Positions 28,268-38,686 of a DNA stretch of 64,000 nucleotides are shown here, piece by piece. The notes under the pieces were generated by a model. It searched no databases. It was not told the DNA's origin and saw only the letters and a list, made by a program, of their open reading frames with translations. Source of the stretch: Deinococcus depolymerans (GTDB taxonomy: Bacteria > Deinococcota > Deinococci > Deinococcales > Deinococcaceae); assembly GCF_039522025.1 (NCBI RefSeq), contig NZ_BAAADB010000006.1, positions 1-64,000 on the forward strand. The letters run 5' to 3'. Position 1 is the stretch's first letter; every line of letters starts with the position of its first letter. The translations under genes were made by a program, and so were the position numbers.

Positions 28268-28377
28268 GCCCCGCAGGCTAACAGGCCGCGCCGGGAGTAT
28301 GGGGGGAGCCTTAACCCGCCATGACGGACGCCCACCGGCGCGGCCCGTACACTGCCCAGCATGAAGGACGGCCGGTC

Positions 28378-29538
28378 ATGAAGTTCAGTCCCCTCTCGGC
28401 TTTCACGCTGCTGCGCGAGGCGGCCCTGGCATTCGGGCAGGACAAGGCGCCGCGGCTGGCGGCCGCCATCGCGTACTACGCCATGTTCAGCCTCGCGCCG
28501 CTGCTGCTGCTGGCCGTGGTCGTCGCCGGACGGTTCCTGACGAACAACGCTGTGCTGGACCAGCTGTTCGGCCCCGGCGGCCTGATCGCTCAGAACCTGG
28601 GCACCGACACCGCCACGCTGCTGCGCGGCCTGGTGAACACCGACAGCCTGCAGCGCGGGTCGCTGGTGGCGTCCATCGCGGCGTTCGTGACGCTGTTCAT
28701 GGGCGCCACCGGGCTGTTCGTGCAGTTGCAGGACGCCCTGAACTCCATGTGGGGCGCGGACCCCGGCCCGCCGCAGGGCTTCGTGAACGTCCTGTGGACC
28801 CGCCTGAAATCGTTCCTGATGATCCTGGCCATCGGGCTGCTGCTGATCGCGTTCCTCGGCGTGAACACGTACCTGTCGGTCATCGCGCAGCGGCTGGGCG
28901 ACACCATCGGCGCGGGGGCGTTCTTCGTGCGGGCCGGGACGGCGCTGCTGTCCGTGCTGTTCCTGGCGCCCGTGTTCGCCGGCATCTACAAGCTGCTGCC
29001 CGACGTGAAACTGGAGTGGCGGGAGGTGTGGGTGGGGGGGTTCTTCACGTCGGCGCTGTTCACGCTCGGGCAGCTGGGCATCGGCCTGTACCTGGGGCAG
29101 GCCGCGCCGGGCAGCGCCTTCGGGGCCGCCGCGACGCTGATCGTGCTGCTGCTGTGGATCTACTACTCGGCCATGATCTTCTTCTTCGGGGCGGAGGTCA
29201 CGTGGGTGTACTCGCAGAAGTACGGCACGCACGCGGGCGGCGCGGCCAACACCGCCAAGAAGCAGGCGCTGGCCGCGCAGGGCGCCGAGATCGACCCCAG
29301 CGAGAGCCCGCAGGAACGCGACGCGAAACGGCAGGCCGACCGGCCGGTGCGGGACAGTCGCGGCCGGGTGCTGGGCGTGCCGGTCCCGCGCGTCCTGCCC
29401 CGCGTGCCGCGCCGCGAGGAGGGCCGGGTGCTGCCCACCGTGCGCGCCGCGCTGTGGAACGCCGTGACGGCCGTCCTGGCCGTGCCCGCCGTGATCGTGC
29501 TGCGCGTGCTGGGCATCACGGGCGGACGGCGCAGGTAG
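28378..29538 (+). CDS. YihY/BrkB-family inner-membrane protein
   Basis: This 386-residue protein has six hydrophobic segments in the YihY (formerly RNase BN) pattern: [89 protein letters not shown]. The C-terminal about 110 residues are charged, rich in Arg/Asp/Glu, and lie in the cytoplasm before a final hydrophobic helix. Function is not established; transport or envelope roles have been suggested for the family. The start is the ATG preceded by AAGGA; TACACT at 28350 is the presumed -10. A family A repeat follows its stop. Confidence 0.85.
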   Translation: MKFSPLSAFTLLREAALAFGQDKAPRLAAAIAYYAMFSLAPLLLLAVVVAGRFLTNNAVLDQLFGPGGLIAQNLGTDTATLLRGLVNTDSLQRGSLVASIAAFVTLFMGATGLFVQLQDALNSMWGADPGPPQGFVNVLWTRLKSFLMILAIGLLLIAFLGVNTYLSVIAQRLGDTIGAGAFFVRAGTALLSVLFLAPVFAGIYKLLPDVKLEWREVWVGGFFTSALFTLGQLGIGLYLGQAAPGSAFGAAATLIVLLLWIYYSAMIFFFGAEVTWVYSQKYGTHAGGAANTAKKQALAAQGAEIDPSESPQERDAKRQADRPVRDSRGRVLGVPVPRVLPRVPRREEGRVLPTVRAALWNAVTAVLAVPAVIVLRVLGITGGRRR

Positions 29539-29555
29539 TTTGCTGGACGGCTGTC

Positions 29556-29712
29556 ATGCGGACTCCGTCCGTTCCGTTGACAACCCGGAAGGACACCGAG
29601 GTGCCAACTCCACACCCAGAGTCCGTTCTACTCCTGCTCGCTCTGCTGCGCAGCTCTACGAGTCCGCTCGGGTTGAAAGCTTCTGCAAATCTTTCAACCG
29701 GAGTCCGGATCA
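29556..29712 (-). repeat. Family A element, complete, overlapping the hisA stop
   Basis: Read on the minus strand it begins TGATCCGGACTCCGGTTGAAAG, the TGA being the hisA stop. Hairpin 1, GAGCGGACTCGTAGAGCTG, GTGTGGAGTTGGCA, a decayed hairpin 2 and CGGACGGAGTCCGCATG follow. It separates the convergent YihY and hisA genes, so it could terminate both. Confidence 0.82.
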
Positions 29713-30423
29713 GTCCAGCGTGACGGGGTACGGCAGGGTGCCCTCGTAGATGGCGCGGCCCACGATGGCGCCCTCGATGTGTTCCTCCTGCAGCAGGCGC
29801 ACGTCGTCCACGTTCGCCACGCCGCCGCCCACGATCAGGGTGTTCGTCCACAGCTGCCGCACCTGCCGCATCAGGTCGCGGTCCAGGCCGCGCAGGGTGC
29901 CGTCGCGGGTGACGTCCGTGAAGATCAGGGTCTCCAGGCCCGCGTCGGCCAGGCCAGGGGTCAGGTCGGCGACCATCACGCCGCTGCCCTGCACCCAGCC
30001 GTGCGTGGCGACCTCCAGGCCGCGTGCGTCGAGGCTCACGACCACCCGTTCCGGGCCGTGCGCGGCGATCAGGTCGCGCACCAGTTCCGGGTGCTTGACG
30101 GCGGCCGTGCCGATCACGACGCGGTCCACGCCCAGGCGCAGCAGGTCCCCGGCGGCCTCGCGGCTGCGGACGCCGCCGCCCACCTCGACCGGCACGCCCA
30201 GTTCGCCCGTGATCTGCGCGATCACGGCGCGGTTCTCGCCGCGGCCGGTGGCGGCGTCCAGGTCGACCAGGTGCACCAGGCCCGCGCCCAGGCTCACCCA
30301 GTGGCGCGCGGCGTCGAGCGGCGAGTCGAAGTACACGGTCTCGCGGTCGGGGTCACCCTCGAACAGGCGCACGGCGCGGCCGGACTGGATGTCCACGCAG
30401 GGAATGATCAGCGGCGAACTCAT
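29710..30423 (-). CDS. hisA: ProFAR isomerase HisA
   Basis: HisA opens the ribose ring of ProFAR in histidine biosynthesis. The 237-residue (beta/alpha)8 protein has the two catalytic aspartates in PCVDIQSG (Asp11) and FTDVTRDG, and the two phosphate-binding half-barrel signatures VEVGGGVRS and [16 protein letters not shown] lies 7 nt before the ATG. It is isolated from other his genes (hisC is 5 kb away on the same strand). The stop codon TGA lies at the edge of a family A repeat, so the natural C-terminus may have been redefined by the insertion. Confidence 0.95.
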   Translation of the reverse strand: MSSPLIIPCVDIQSGRAVRLFEGDPDRETVYFDSPLDAARHWVSLGAGLVHLVDLDAATGRGENRAVIAQITGELGVPVEVGGGVRSREAAGDLLRLGVDRVVIGTAAVKHPELVRDLIAAHGPERVVVSLDARGLEVATHGWVQGSGVMVADLTPGLADAGLETLIFTDVTRDGTLRGLDRDLMRQVRQLWTNTLIVGGGVANVDDVRLLQEEHIEGAIVGRAIYEGTLPYPVTLD

Positions 30424-30493
30424 GCGCCACAGGATACGGGGCCGGGACGGGGGGCAGGGCACGCGGGGGGCCGTGGGGGGCTACACTGCCCCC

Positions 30494-31648
<1,155 letters not shown>

Positions 31649-31651
<3 letters not shown>

Positions 31652-31807
31652 TACGGGCTCGGATTGAATGGGCTGCAAAGCCCGTTCAATCCGAGCGGAC
31701 TCGTAGAGCTGCGCAGTAGAGCGAGCAGGAGAGAAACGCCCCTCCGGACGTGGAGTTGACAGATCGGTGGTGTTCCGATCTGTGAACGAAACAAACGGAG
31801 TCCGTAG
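31649..31807 (+). repeat. Family A element, complete, overlapping the glycosyltransferase stop
   Basis: It begins TGATACGGGCTCGGATTGAATG, with TGA as the gene's stop codon. Hairpin 1, GAGCGGACTCGTAGAGCTG, CCTCCGGACGTGGAG, hairpin 2 (TTGACAGATCGG / CCGATCTGTGAA, loop TGGTGTT) and ACGGAGTCCGTAG follow. It is one of the best-preserved copies. Confidence 0.85.
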
Positions 31808-31883
31808 GAGCGCCCCGCAGGAAGCCCCGTCGTGGGGCACGCGCCGCAGGGCGCCCCTGTCCTGAAAGACCACGAAAGACAAG

Positions 31884-31911
31884 AAAGCCCCGGCATTTCT
31901 GCCAGGGCTTT
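31884..31911 (-). terminator. Terminator of tRNA-Leu
   Basis: On the minus strand, the arms AAAGCCCTGGCA and TGCCGGGGCTTT (one mismatch) with a GAAA loop are followed by TCTTGTCTTTC. It lies 6 nt past the CCA end of the tRNA. Confidence 0.8.
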
Positions 31912-31916
31912 CCTTG

Positions 31917-32002
<86 letters not shown>

Positions 32003-32167
32003 CACCTTTGGTAATCTCGCCCGCGCTCGGGCGCGTTTCAGGGCTCGCTTACTTTATAGGCGAGTGCCGAAACTGTCAACTCCCCCCCATCCCGGACGTG
32101 GCAGGGCCGCGCCGGGAGAGGGTGTTCCGGCGCGGCCCTGGGCGGAAGAGCAGAGCGGACTGCGGTA

Positions 32168-32983
<816 letters not shown>

Positions 32984-33073
32984 GGCGGGCATTCTCTCAT
33001 CCGCAGGTGAGGAGTGCGCCGCGCCCGGACCCGGCCCACCACGTCCTGACCTCCGGCCTGTACGATCCGGAGG

Positions 33074-34219
33074 ATGCGTGTTCTGGAAGTGTTTCTGGTG
33101 TTCCTGCGGCTGGGCCTGACGGGGTTCGGGGGGCCGGTCGCGCACCTGGGGTACTTCCGGGCGGAGTTCGTGACGCGCCGCGCGTGGATCAGCGAGGCCG
33201 GGTACGCGGACCTGGTGGCGCTGGCCGGGTTCCTGCCCGGCCCGGCCAGTTCGCAGGTGGGCCTGAGCGTGGGCCTGCTGCGCGCCGGCTGGCCGGGCCT
33301 GCTGGCCGCCTGGTCGGGCTTCACGCTGCCCAGCGCTGCCCTGATGACCGTGCTGGCGCTGGGCCTGACCCGCCTCGATCCGGGTCAGGCCGCGTGGCTG
33401 AGCGGCCTGAAGGTCGCGGCGGTCGCGGTGGTCGCGCAGGCCGTGGCGGGCCTGTGGGCGTCGCTGGTCACGGACCGGGTGCGGGCGGGCCTGGCGCTCG
33501 GCACGGCGGTGGCGCTGCTGCTGCTGCCCGGCGCGGGCACGCAGGTACTGGCGCTGCTGGTGTGCGCGGGCGTCGGCTGGCGCTGGCTGTCCGGGCCGGC
33601 CGGTGCGGGCGGCGCGGCCCTGCCTCCCGTGCCGGTGTCCCGCCGCGCCGGGACCGCGCTGCTGCTCCTGGCCGGGGCGCTGCTGCTGACGCTGCCACTG
33701 CTGGCCCCGCTGGGACCGGGCTGGGCCACGCTGGACGCCACGTACCGCGCCGGGGCGCTGGTGTTCGGGGGCGGGCACGTGGTCCTCCCGCTGCTGGAGG
33801 GCAGTTTCGCGGCGCTGCCGGCCACCACGTTCACCGCCGGGTACGGCGCGGCGAACGCCATGCCGGGCCCGCTGTTCACCTTCGCCACGTTCCTGGGGGC
33901 CGCCGCGCACGGTCCCGCCGGGGCGCTGATCGCCACGCTGGGCATCTTCCTGCCCGGCGCGCTGCTGATGGTCGGCGCGCTGCCCCACTGGGCGGCGCTG
34001 GCCGCCCGGCCCGCCGCCCGCGCCGCGCTGGCCGGCGTGAATGCCGGGGTGGTGGGCCTGCTGCTGGCCGCACTGTACGACCCGGTGTTCACCAGCGCCG
34101 TGCGCGGCCCGCGTGACCTGGCGCTGGCCGTGCTGGCCTACGCCGCCCTGACCGTCCTGCGGTGGCCCGCCTGGGCCGTGGTGCTGGCCTGTGCGGGCGT
34201 CGGGTGGGTGGCGCTGTAG
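33074..34219 (+). CDS. Chromate transporter family protein (ChrA-like, two-domain)
   Basis: This 381-residue membrane protein contains two homologous CHR domains. The N-half has FLRLGLTGFGGPVAHLG and LAGFLPGPASSQVGLSVG; the C-half has FGGGHVVLPLLEG and ANAMPGPLFTFATFLG. Family members expel chromate with proton or sulphate antiport, although many annotated ones have unknown anions. Both CHR signature motifs are intact, so it should be functional. TACGAT with CCGGAGG lies immediately before the ATG, and GGAGG directly abuts the start, too close for a normal Shine-Dalgarno. A repeat island follows. Confidence 0.88.
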   Translation: MRVLEVFLVFLRLGLTGFGGPVAHLGYFRAEFVTRRAWISEAGYADLVALAGFLPGPASSQVGLSVGLLRAGWPGLLAAWSGFTLPSAALMTVLALGLTRLDPGQAAWLSGLKVAAVAVVAQAVAGLWASLVTDRVRAGLALGTAVALLLLPGAGTQVLALLVCAGVGWRWLSGPAGAGGAALPPVPVSRRAGTALLLLAGALLLTLPLLAPLGPGWATLDATYRAGALVFGGGHVVLPLLEGSFAALPATTFTAGYGAANAMPGPLFTFATFLGAAAHGPAGALIATLGIFLPGALLMVGALPHWAALAARPAARAALAGVNAGVVGLLLAALYDPVFTSAVRGPRDLALAVLAYAALTVLRWPAWAVVLACAGVGWVAL

Positions 34220-34227
34220 GCACCTTC

Positions 34228-34279
34228 ATACGGACTCGGACCCAGCGGCTTTATAAGCCATTCAATCGGAGTCCGTATG
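34228..34279 (+). repeat. Family A element, hairpin-only form
   Basis: It has ATACGGACTCGG, then a hairpin (GCGGCTTTATAAGCC...) and TTCAATCGGAGTCCGTAT. The middle module and hairpin 2 are deleted. It is fused end to end with the next, complete copy through a shared ATGATA. Confidence 0.78.
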
Positions 34280-34437
34280 ATACGGATTCCGTTTGTTTCG
34301 CCGACAATCCGGAACTTCACCGGATTGCCGGCTCCACGTCCGGAACCCGCCCAGCTCCTTCTCTGCGGAGCAGCTCTACGAGTCGCATCCGCTCGGATTG
34401 AACGGGCTTTGCAGCCCATTCAATCGGAGTTCGTATG
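34279..34437 (-). repeat. Family A element, complete, reverse orientation
   Basis: On the minus strand it runs CATACGAACTCCGATTGAATGG, hairpin 1, GAGCGGATGCGACTCGTAGAG, GTTCCGGACGTGGAG, a decayed hairpin 2 and CAAACGGAATCCGTATCA. It abuts a hairpin-only copy on one side and family B on the other. Confidence 0.82.
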
Positions 34438-34443
34438 AGGGTG

Positions 34444-34601
34444 GTGCGGACAGGTTCATCCCTTCAGGGCAGACCAGCGATGAATACGCCGTGGTTCCTC
34501 CTCCCCCTTGAGGGGGGAGGCTGGGAGGGGGTGAGCAGGAATGGCGTTCTGGAAGACGTTTTCCGTGCCTGTCCCCTCTGGCGCTTGAACAGTGTCCGCA
34601 C
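34444..34601 (+). repeat. Family B element, copy 2 (158 bp)
   Basis: Its termini are GTGCGGACA and TGTCCGCAC. Its length is identical to copy 1 at 14498-14655, and it carries the central hairpin (CCCCCTTGAGGGGGGAGG). Near-identical blocks include CAGGGCAGACCAGCGATGAA and GTCCCCTCTGGCGCTTGAAC. It lies 7 bp from a family A copy and 13 bp from the stop of the next gene. Confidence 0.82.
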
Positions 34602-34614
34602 CCTTGATCAGGCA

Positions 34615-34968
34615 CTACAGATCGGCCTCGTCCTGCAGGCCGTAGATGGTCAGGAAACGCCGCACGCGGGCGTCCAGGGTGGGCAGGGGCGCGACCTCGC
34701 CGCACACCCAGTCCGGCTGGTACGCGCGGCACACGCCGGGGCGCGAGTCGTACACGGCGCACAGGTGCCCGCACCCCTGGTCGGGTCCGAGGTGCACGCA
34801 CGGCACGCCCAGCGGTTTGCCCAGCGCGTGGATGTCCGGCGCGGCGCAGCAGGCCCCGCAGGCGGTGCAGTCCCGCGTGACCGGACTGCGCGGGGCCATA
34901 CCGGCGGGTGGGGTGAACCGGGCCGTTTCCTGTGCCGTCAGGTGCAGCGGCCCGGTGACCCGGGTCAA
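34615..34968 (-). CDS. YkgJ-family cysteine-cluster protein
   Basis: This 117-residue protein is rich in cysteines in the UPF0153/YkgJ pattern: CTACGACCAAPD, GVPCVHLGPDQGCGHLCAVYDSRPGVCRAYQPDWVCGE. These are expected to bind zinc or an iron-sulphur cluster; the function of the family is unknown. A TTG start overlaps the hisC stop (TTGA), so it is translationally coupled to hisC; the next in-frame start is a GTG 9 nt later. Its 3' end abuts family B copy 2. Confidence 0.8.
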   Translation of the reverse strand: MTRVTGPLHLTAQETARFTPPAGMAPRSPVTRDCTACGACCAAPDIHALGKPLGVPCVHLGPDQGCGHLCAVYDSRPGVCRAYQPDWVCGEVAPLPTLDARVRRFLTIYGLQDEADL

Positions 34969-36050
34969 GCCAATTCGGCCAGCGCGGCCAGCAGCGCGTC
35001 GTTCTCGGCGGGCGTGCCGATCGCCACGCGCAGGCAGCCTTCCAGCAGGTGCAGGCGGTCCTGGCGGCGCACGACGATCCCGCGTGACAGCAGGTGCGTG
35101 TAGGTGGCCCCGGCGTCCGGGGAGCGCAGCAGGAAGAAGTTCGACTGGCTGGGCAGCGCCTCCAGGGTCGGGTGGGCGGCCAGGGCTTCGAGCACGCGCG
35201 CCCGCTCGCGCAGGCCCTCGGCCACGCGCTGCTGCACGTAGGCGGGGTTCTCCAGCGCGACTTCCAGGGCGGTCTGGGCCAGCACGCTCACGTTGAACGC
35301 CGGCACGAGTTTCTGAAGCTGCCCGGCCAGTTCCGGGTGCGCCAGCGCGTACCCGAGGCGCAGGCCCGCCAGTCCCCAGGCCTTGCTGAAGGTCCGCAGG
35401 CTCAGGCAGTGGGGGTTCGCGCGGATCAGGTCGCGGTGATCCTGGGCGCTGTACTGGTAGTACGCCTCGTCCAGCACCACGATCCAGCCCCGCGCGGCGT
35501 CGATCAGGGCGCGGATGTCCTGTTCGGCGTCCACGTGTCCGGTCGGGGCGTGCGGCTGCGTGATGTACAGCACGCCGGGTTCCCGCGCGGCCAGTTCGGC
35601 CTTCAGCGCCTCGACCGGCAGGCTGAAGTCGGCGTTCAGCGGCACCTGCACCAGTTCGGCACCCAGCAGCTGCGCTTCGAGGGTGTACACGCTGAAGGTG
35701 GGGTTCACGGTCAGGACCGTCTGCCCGATGCCGCCCAGTTCGGTCAGCAGCTTGATCAGTACGTTGCTGCCGGGCGTGACGACCACCCCGGCGGCCTCCC
35801 AGTCCTCGAAGGCGGCGATGCGTTCCCGCAGGGTGTCGGCGTGCAGGTCCGGGTAACGGTTCCAGGGGCGGGCGGCCATGCGCGCCAGGGCCTCGGCCTT
35901 CAGGTCCGCCGGGAAATCGTAGGGGTTCTCGTTCTGGTCGAGTTTGATGGGTACGTCCAGCGGCGTGAACGGGTAGGCGGGCACGTCGCGCACGGCGGCG
36001 CGCACCCCGGCCGGGGTGGTTCCGGCATCGGCAGAGGGCGTGGAGGTCAT
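34965..36050 (-). CDS. hisC: Histidinol-phosphate aminotransferase HisC
   Basis: This 361-residue PLP-dependent class I/II aminotransferase makes histidinol phosphate from imidazole acetol phosphate and glutamate. It has KLDQNENPY, NRYPDLHADTLRE, TPGSNVLIKLL, YITQPHAPTGHV, LDEAYYQYS and the Schiff-base lysine in RTFSKAWGLAGLRLGYA. Substitution of TQPHAPTG for the commoner NPNNPTG is seen. The ATG before TSTPSADAG is chosen; TACAAC lies 8 nt upstream. It overlaps the YkgJ-family gene downstream. Confidence 0.93.
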   Translation of the reverse strand: MTSTPSADAGTTPAGVRAAVRDVPAYPFTPLDVPIKLDQNENPYDFPADLKAEALARMAARPWNRYPDLHADTLRERIAAFEDWEAAGVVVTPGSNVLIKLLTELGGIGQTVLTVNPTFSVYTLEAQLLGAELVQVPLNADFSLPVEALKAELAAREPGVLYITQPHAPTGHVDAEQDIRALIDAARGWIVVLDEAYYQYSAQDHRDLIRANPHCLSLRTFSKAWGLAGLRLGYALAHPELAGQLQKLVPAFNVSVLAQTALEVALENPAYVQQRVAEGLRERARVLEALAAHPTLEALPSQSNFFLLRSPDAGATYTHLLSRGIVVRRQDRLHLLEGCLRVAIGTPAENDALLAALAELA

Positions 36051-36165
36051 GGGGTTCGTTGTATCACCCGCCCCCCGCCGGGCGTCCACCCAGCCCAGAC
36101 CCACCCAGCCCGGGCCCATCCCCCCACCCCAGACCCGCCGGACTGAACCTGGTACAGACGCCGCA

Positions 36166-36181
36166 CCAAACGGGCGTTTGG
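36166..36181. promoter_or_regulatory. Probable operator for the adjacent TetR regulator
   Basis: This is a perfect inverted repeat with arms CCAAACG and CGTTTGG and a two-base spacer, lying just upstream of TACCCT (36190-36195), the likely -10 of the TetR gene. Position and symmetry fit autorepression by the regulator it precedes. The operator identity is inferred. Confidence 0.6.
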
Positions 36182-36230
36182 CAGCGTGCTACCCTGCCCC
36201 TCAGGAGCGCCGAGCGCCCACCCCACGACC

Positions 36231-36830
36231 ATGACAGACACTGCCAAACCCCGCCGCGAGCAGATTCTCGACTCGGCCAGCCGCCTCTTCTCCGAGCGCG
36301 GTTATCACGCGACCAGCATGCGCGACCTCGCCGGGGACCTGGGCATGCAGGGCGGCAGCCTCTACGCGCACATTTCCTCGAAGGAAGAACTGCTGATCGA
36401 GATCGTCAACCAGGCGTCCCGGCAGTTCGACACGGCGCTGTTCACGCTGCGCGGCGAGGCCATGCCCGCCGACCAGAAACTCCGCGAGGCCATGTACCGC
36501 CACATCCGGGTGGTCGCGGACAACATGGACAGCGCCACCGTGTTCTTCCACGAGTGGAAACACCTGTCCCCCGAGGCGTACGCCCGCGTGACCGGCTGGC
36601 GCGACACCATCGACGCCTTCTACCGCGAACTGATCACGCAGGGCGTGCAGGAAGGCACCCTGCGCGCCGACCTGGACATCAAGATGACCGCGTACCTCGT
36701 GCTGTCCGCCGTGAACTGGGCGTACACCTGGTACCGCCCCGGCGGCAGCCTCGCGCCGCGCGACGTGGCCGAACAGTTCGCGGACATGCTGCTGGGCGGC
36801 CTGCGCGCGCCCACCGGAGCGCAGCCGTGA
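36231..36830 (+). CDS. TetR/AcrR-family transcriptional regulator
   Basis: This 199-residue protein has an N-terminal helix-turn-helix, [47 protein letters not shown], which is the classic TetR pattern, and a ligand domain with [15 protein letters not shown] and [13 protein letters not shown] resembling regulators of fatty-acid/acyl-CoA metabolism (PaaR/FadR group). Acyl-CoA as ligand is an inference from that likeness. Its stop overlaps the GTG of the next gene, so both are co-expressed and probably controlled through the inverted repeat upstream. Confidence 0.88.
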   Translation: MTDTAKPRREQILDSASRLFSERGYHATSMRDLAGDLGMQGGSLYAHISSKEELLIEIVNQASRQFDTALFTLRGEAMPADQKLREAMYRHIRVVADNMDSATVFFHEWKHLSPEAYARVTGWRDTIDAFYRELITQGVQEGTLRADLDIKMTAYLVLSAVNWAYTWYRPGGSLAPRDVAEQFADMLLGGLRAPTGAQP

Positions 36831-37156
36831 GTCACCCCACCGTCACCGTTCCCATCCGCGAGGCGATCCGCTACGCGCAGGGCCGCGCCGAACGCCTGGG
36901 CCGCACCCAGCAGCTCGAGATCGGCACGGACCTGTTCATCCGCATCGGTCCCGGCGGCCGCAAGTTCCTGCTGTTCAGCCTGGACGACGAACCGCAGCGC
37001 AGCACCGCCGAGGCCATCGCCGCCGCCCTGGGCCTGAAGAACCCCACCTACGGCTGGCATCAGGGCGCCACCCTGCGCTCCCTGACCGTCATCGAGGAGG
37101 GCGCCCAGAACCTCCCCGAGAGCGGCCCCGCCGAAGCGGACGACGGCACGCTGTAA
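36827..37156 (+). CDS. Small conserved hypothetical protein coupled to the TetR gene
   Basis: This 109-residue protein has no recognised family. It starts with GTG overlapping the TetR stop (GTGA). Features are an alpha/beta look with [20 protein letters not shown], a strand pair ([20 protein letters not shown]), and a helix with GLKNPTYGW. The C-terminal 20 residues are acidic. Tight coupling suggests it serves the same regulon. Its TAA stop overlaps the left edge of a hairpin-only family A repeat. Confidence 0.7.
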   Translation: MSHPTVTVPIREAIRYAQGRAERLGRTQQLEIGTDLFIRIGPGGRKFLLFSLDDEPQRSTAEAIAAALGLKNPTYGWHQGATLRSLTVIEEGAQNLPESGPAEADDGTL

Positions 37157-37209
37157 TACGGACTCCGATTGAACGGCTTTGTAAGCCATTCAATCGGAGT
37201 CCGTGTCAG
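37154..37209 (+). repeat. Family A element, hairpin-only, overlapping a stop codon
   Basis: TAATACGGACTCCGATTGAA on the left and its inverse TTCAATCGGAGTCCGTGTCA on the right surround GGCTTTGTAAGCC, so the whole is one long palindrome with a single C-A mismatch. TAA is the stop of the preceding gene. It should make a very stable transcript hairpin. Confidence 0.85.
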
Positions 37210-37210
37210 A

Positions 37211-37384
37211 TCAGTCCATCCGTCCGGCGGGCCTGCCGCTGAACAGCCTTCCCACCAGCAGGCTTGTCACCGGAACGGCAAGCATGGCCACGCCGACACC
37301 GATCTCGCCGAATCGCAGTTGCACCAGGTAAAAGCAGGCCAGGTGGAGAACGACCAGCGCCGCGTAGATCAGGACCATTCGCAT
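37211..37384 (-). CDS. 57-residue membrane protein
   Basis: This short frame encodes MRMVLIYAALVVLHLACFYL, a polar turn QLRFGEIG, a second hydrophobic helix VGVAMLAVPVTSLLVGRLF and a basic tail SGRPAGRMD, consistent with two membrane helices and both ends in the cytoplasm. AAGGGAG lies about 12 nt upstream of the first ATG (a second ATG is 6 nt later). No homologue is recognised. It lies between a family A palindrome and a strong terminator. Composition and codon choice look coding, but the evidence is from sequence character only. Confidence 0.55.
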   Translation of the reverse strand: MRMVLIYAALVVLHLACFYLVQLRFGEIGVGVAMLAVPVTSLLVGRLFSGRPAGRMD

Positions 37385-37490
37385 CAGAGTCTCGACTCCC
37401 TTCAGTGAGGGCTTCCCGGATCAATCGGGGTCCCAGGTACCTGCACGAGGGTCCGTGCGCTGGGCGAACACCGGTCTGCCACGCACGCAG

Positions 37491-37540
37491 GAGAAAGCGG
37501 GAGTGTCAGCTGAACATCTGCTGACACTCCCGCTTCTCTC
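37491..37540. terminator. Strong hairpin terminator
   Basis: Arms of about 20 bp (GAGAAAGCGGGAGTGTCAGC and GCTGACACTCCCGCTTCTC, one offset) have loop TGAACATCT. It lies downstream of the SRPBCC gene on the minus strand, where TTTCTC follows. Confidence 0.75.
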
Positions 37541-37574
37541 TGCTCTGCCGGTGGGGTCCACCGGGCAGGGCCGT

Positions 37575-38222
37575 TCAGTTCTTGGCGTTGCCTTCGAAGG
37601 CGGCCTTGAACTTCTGGAGGTCCTCGGCGATCTGCTGGCTGGGTTCCTCGCCGAACAGTTTCGCCACGGCCGCGCCGAGCGGGCCGGCCGGGGGGCGGTA
37701 CGAGAGGGCCACGTGCACGCGGGTGCCGCCGTTGGGGAGGCTTTCGAACTGCACGCTGCCGGCGTTGTCGACGGTCGCGCCGGGCAGGGAGTGCCAGCCG
37801 ATGCGCTGGCCGGGCTTGTCGTTCACGATCTCGGCTTCCCACTCGACGTGCGTGCCCAGCGGCGCCTTGGCGACCCAGCGGCTGCGTTTCTCGTCGAGGG
37901 CGGTGACGCTCTCGAGGTGGCTCATGATCTGGGGCAGGTTGTCCAGTTTGCGCCAGAAGTCGTACACGTCCTGCGCGGGGCGGTCGATGACGACGCTGTG
38001 CTCCACGAAGATCGGCTTGGCGGCCGTGGCGTTGCCGCTCAGGCCGGCGGCGGCCATGACCGGGTCGTTGCCGGTCGCGGCGCGGTACGCGAGGTACCCG
38101 CCGACGGCCGCCATGCCCAGGCCAAGCACCCCACGTTTACGCAGTCCCATCAGCAGGAGCGCTCCACCGGCCGCGCCGCTGATCATGCGGGTCTGATCCA
38201 TTCCACCTTCGTTGTTGGTCAT
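37575..38222 (-). CDS. SRPBCC/COQ10-START domain protein with membrane-associated N-terminus
   Basis: This 215-residue protein has an N-terminal Gly-rich hydrophobic segment ([35 protein letters not shown], two short helices), then an SRPBCC lipid/ligand-binding domain: [55 protein letters not shown] and the terminal helix [16 protein letters not shown]. Such cyclase/dehydrase-like proteins are common in stress-linked clusters, but the ligand is unknown. GGAGGAC lies 7 nt before the ATG. A disordered small protein is encoded just upstream on the same strand. Confidence 0.82.
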   Translation of the reverse strand: MTNNEGGMDQTRMISGAAGGALLLMGLRKRGVLGLGMAAVGGYLAYRAATGNDPVMAAAGLSGNATAAKPIFVEHSVVIDRPAQDVYDFWRKLDNLPQIMSHLESVTALDEKRSRWVAKAPLGTHVEWEAEIVNDKPGQRIGWHSLPGATVDNAGSVQFESLPNGGTRVHVALSYRPPAGPLGAAVAKLFGEEPSQQIAEDLQKFKAAFEGNAKN

Positions 38223-38292
38223 AAGTCGTCCTCCGTGACGGTCAGTCTAATAACGCCCGGCACCCTCGGGGTGAAGTTCCGGGCAGAACTCA

Positions 38293-38520
38293 TTAAGTAC
38301 CCTTGATCTTCGCCGTTCCGTCCGGGGATTCCTGGGCCGCGTGCTGCTCCTGGATGTCGGCGGTGGCGGCCCGGTCCTCCGGCGTGGCGGGCCCGCCCTG
38401 CACGGTCCCGTCGAGGTTGGTGTTGGCGCCCTGCGTGGCGTGATCGCTGCCCGAGTGCTGCTGCGCCGCTTCCGGCGTGCTCAGGCTGTCCGGCGCGTTT
38501 CCTGCGGTTTCATCTGCCAT
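38293..38520 (-). CDS. Small disordered hydrophilic protein
   Basis: This 75-residue protein is almost devoid of large hydrophobics and rich in Ala, Gln, Asp, Gly, Thr and His ([19 protein letters not shown] start). It resembles hydrophilic, stress-associated disordered proteins, though no family signature is present. GGAGGAAAG lies 4 nt before the ATG, a strong ribosome site. It may be co-transcribed with the SRPBCC gene 70 bp downstream. Confidence 0.65.
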   Translation of the reverse strand: MADETAGNAPDSLSTPEAAQQHSGSDHATQGANTNLDGTVQGGPATPEDRAATADIQEQHAAQESPDGTAKIKGT

Positions 38521-38686
38521 GCCCTTTCCTCCCCTTCACGAGAACGAACGACCTCCAGTGGGCCTCACGGCTTTCGGTGCCTTCATCCTGGCGCACGCCC
38601 CCCGGGCGGGACATGTGCGGCGGCCCAACGGGCGTCCATGGAACGTGCATTCATTGCGCGTGCGCTTGGTGGGCTACCCTGCCCTC

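Noticed and set aside
34435..34620. Apparent protein similarity between frames at 14350-14658 and 34435-34620
   Set aside because: The shared peptide is simply family B translated in one frame; the frames are not conserved beyond the repeat ends.
37206..37424. 72-residue minus-strand frame overlapping the 57-residue protein
   Set aside because: Arg/Gly-rich with no hydrophobic structure; the other minus frame gives the coherent two-helix protein.
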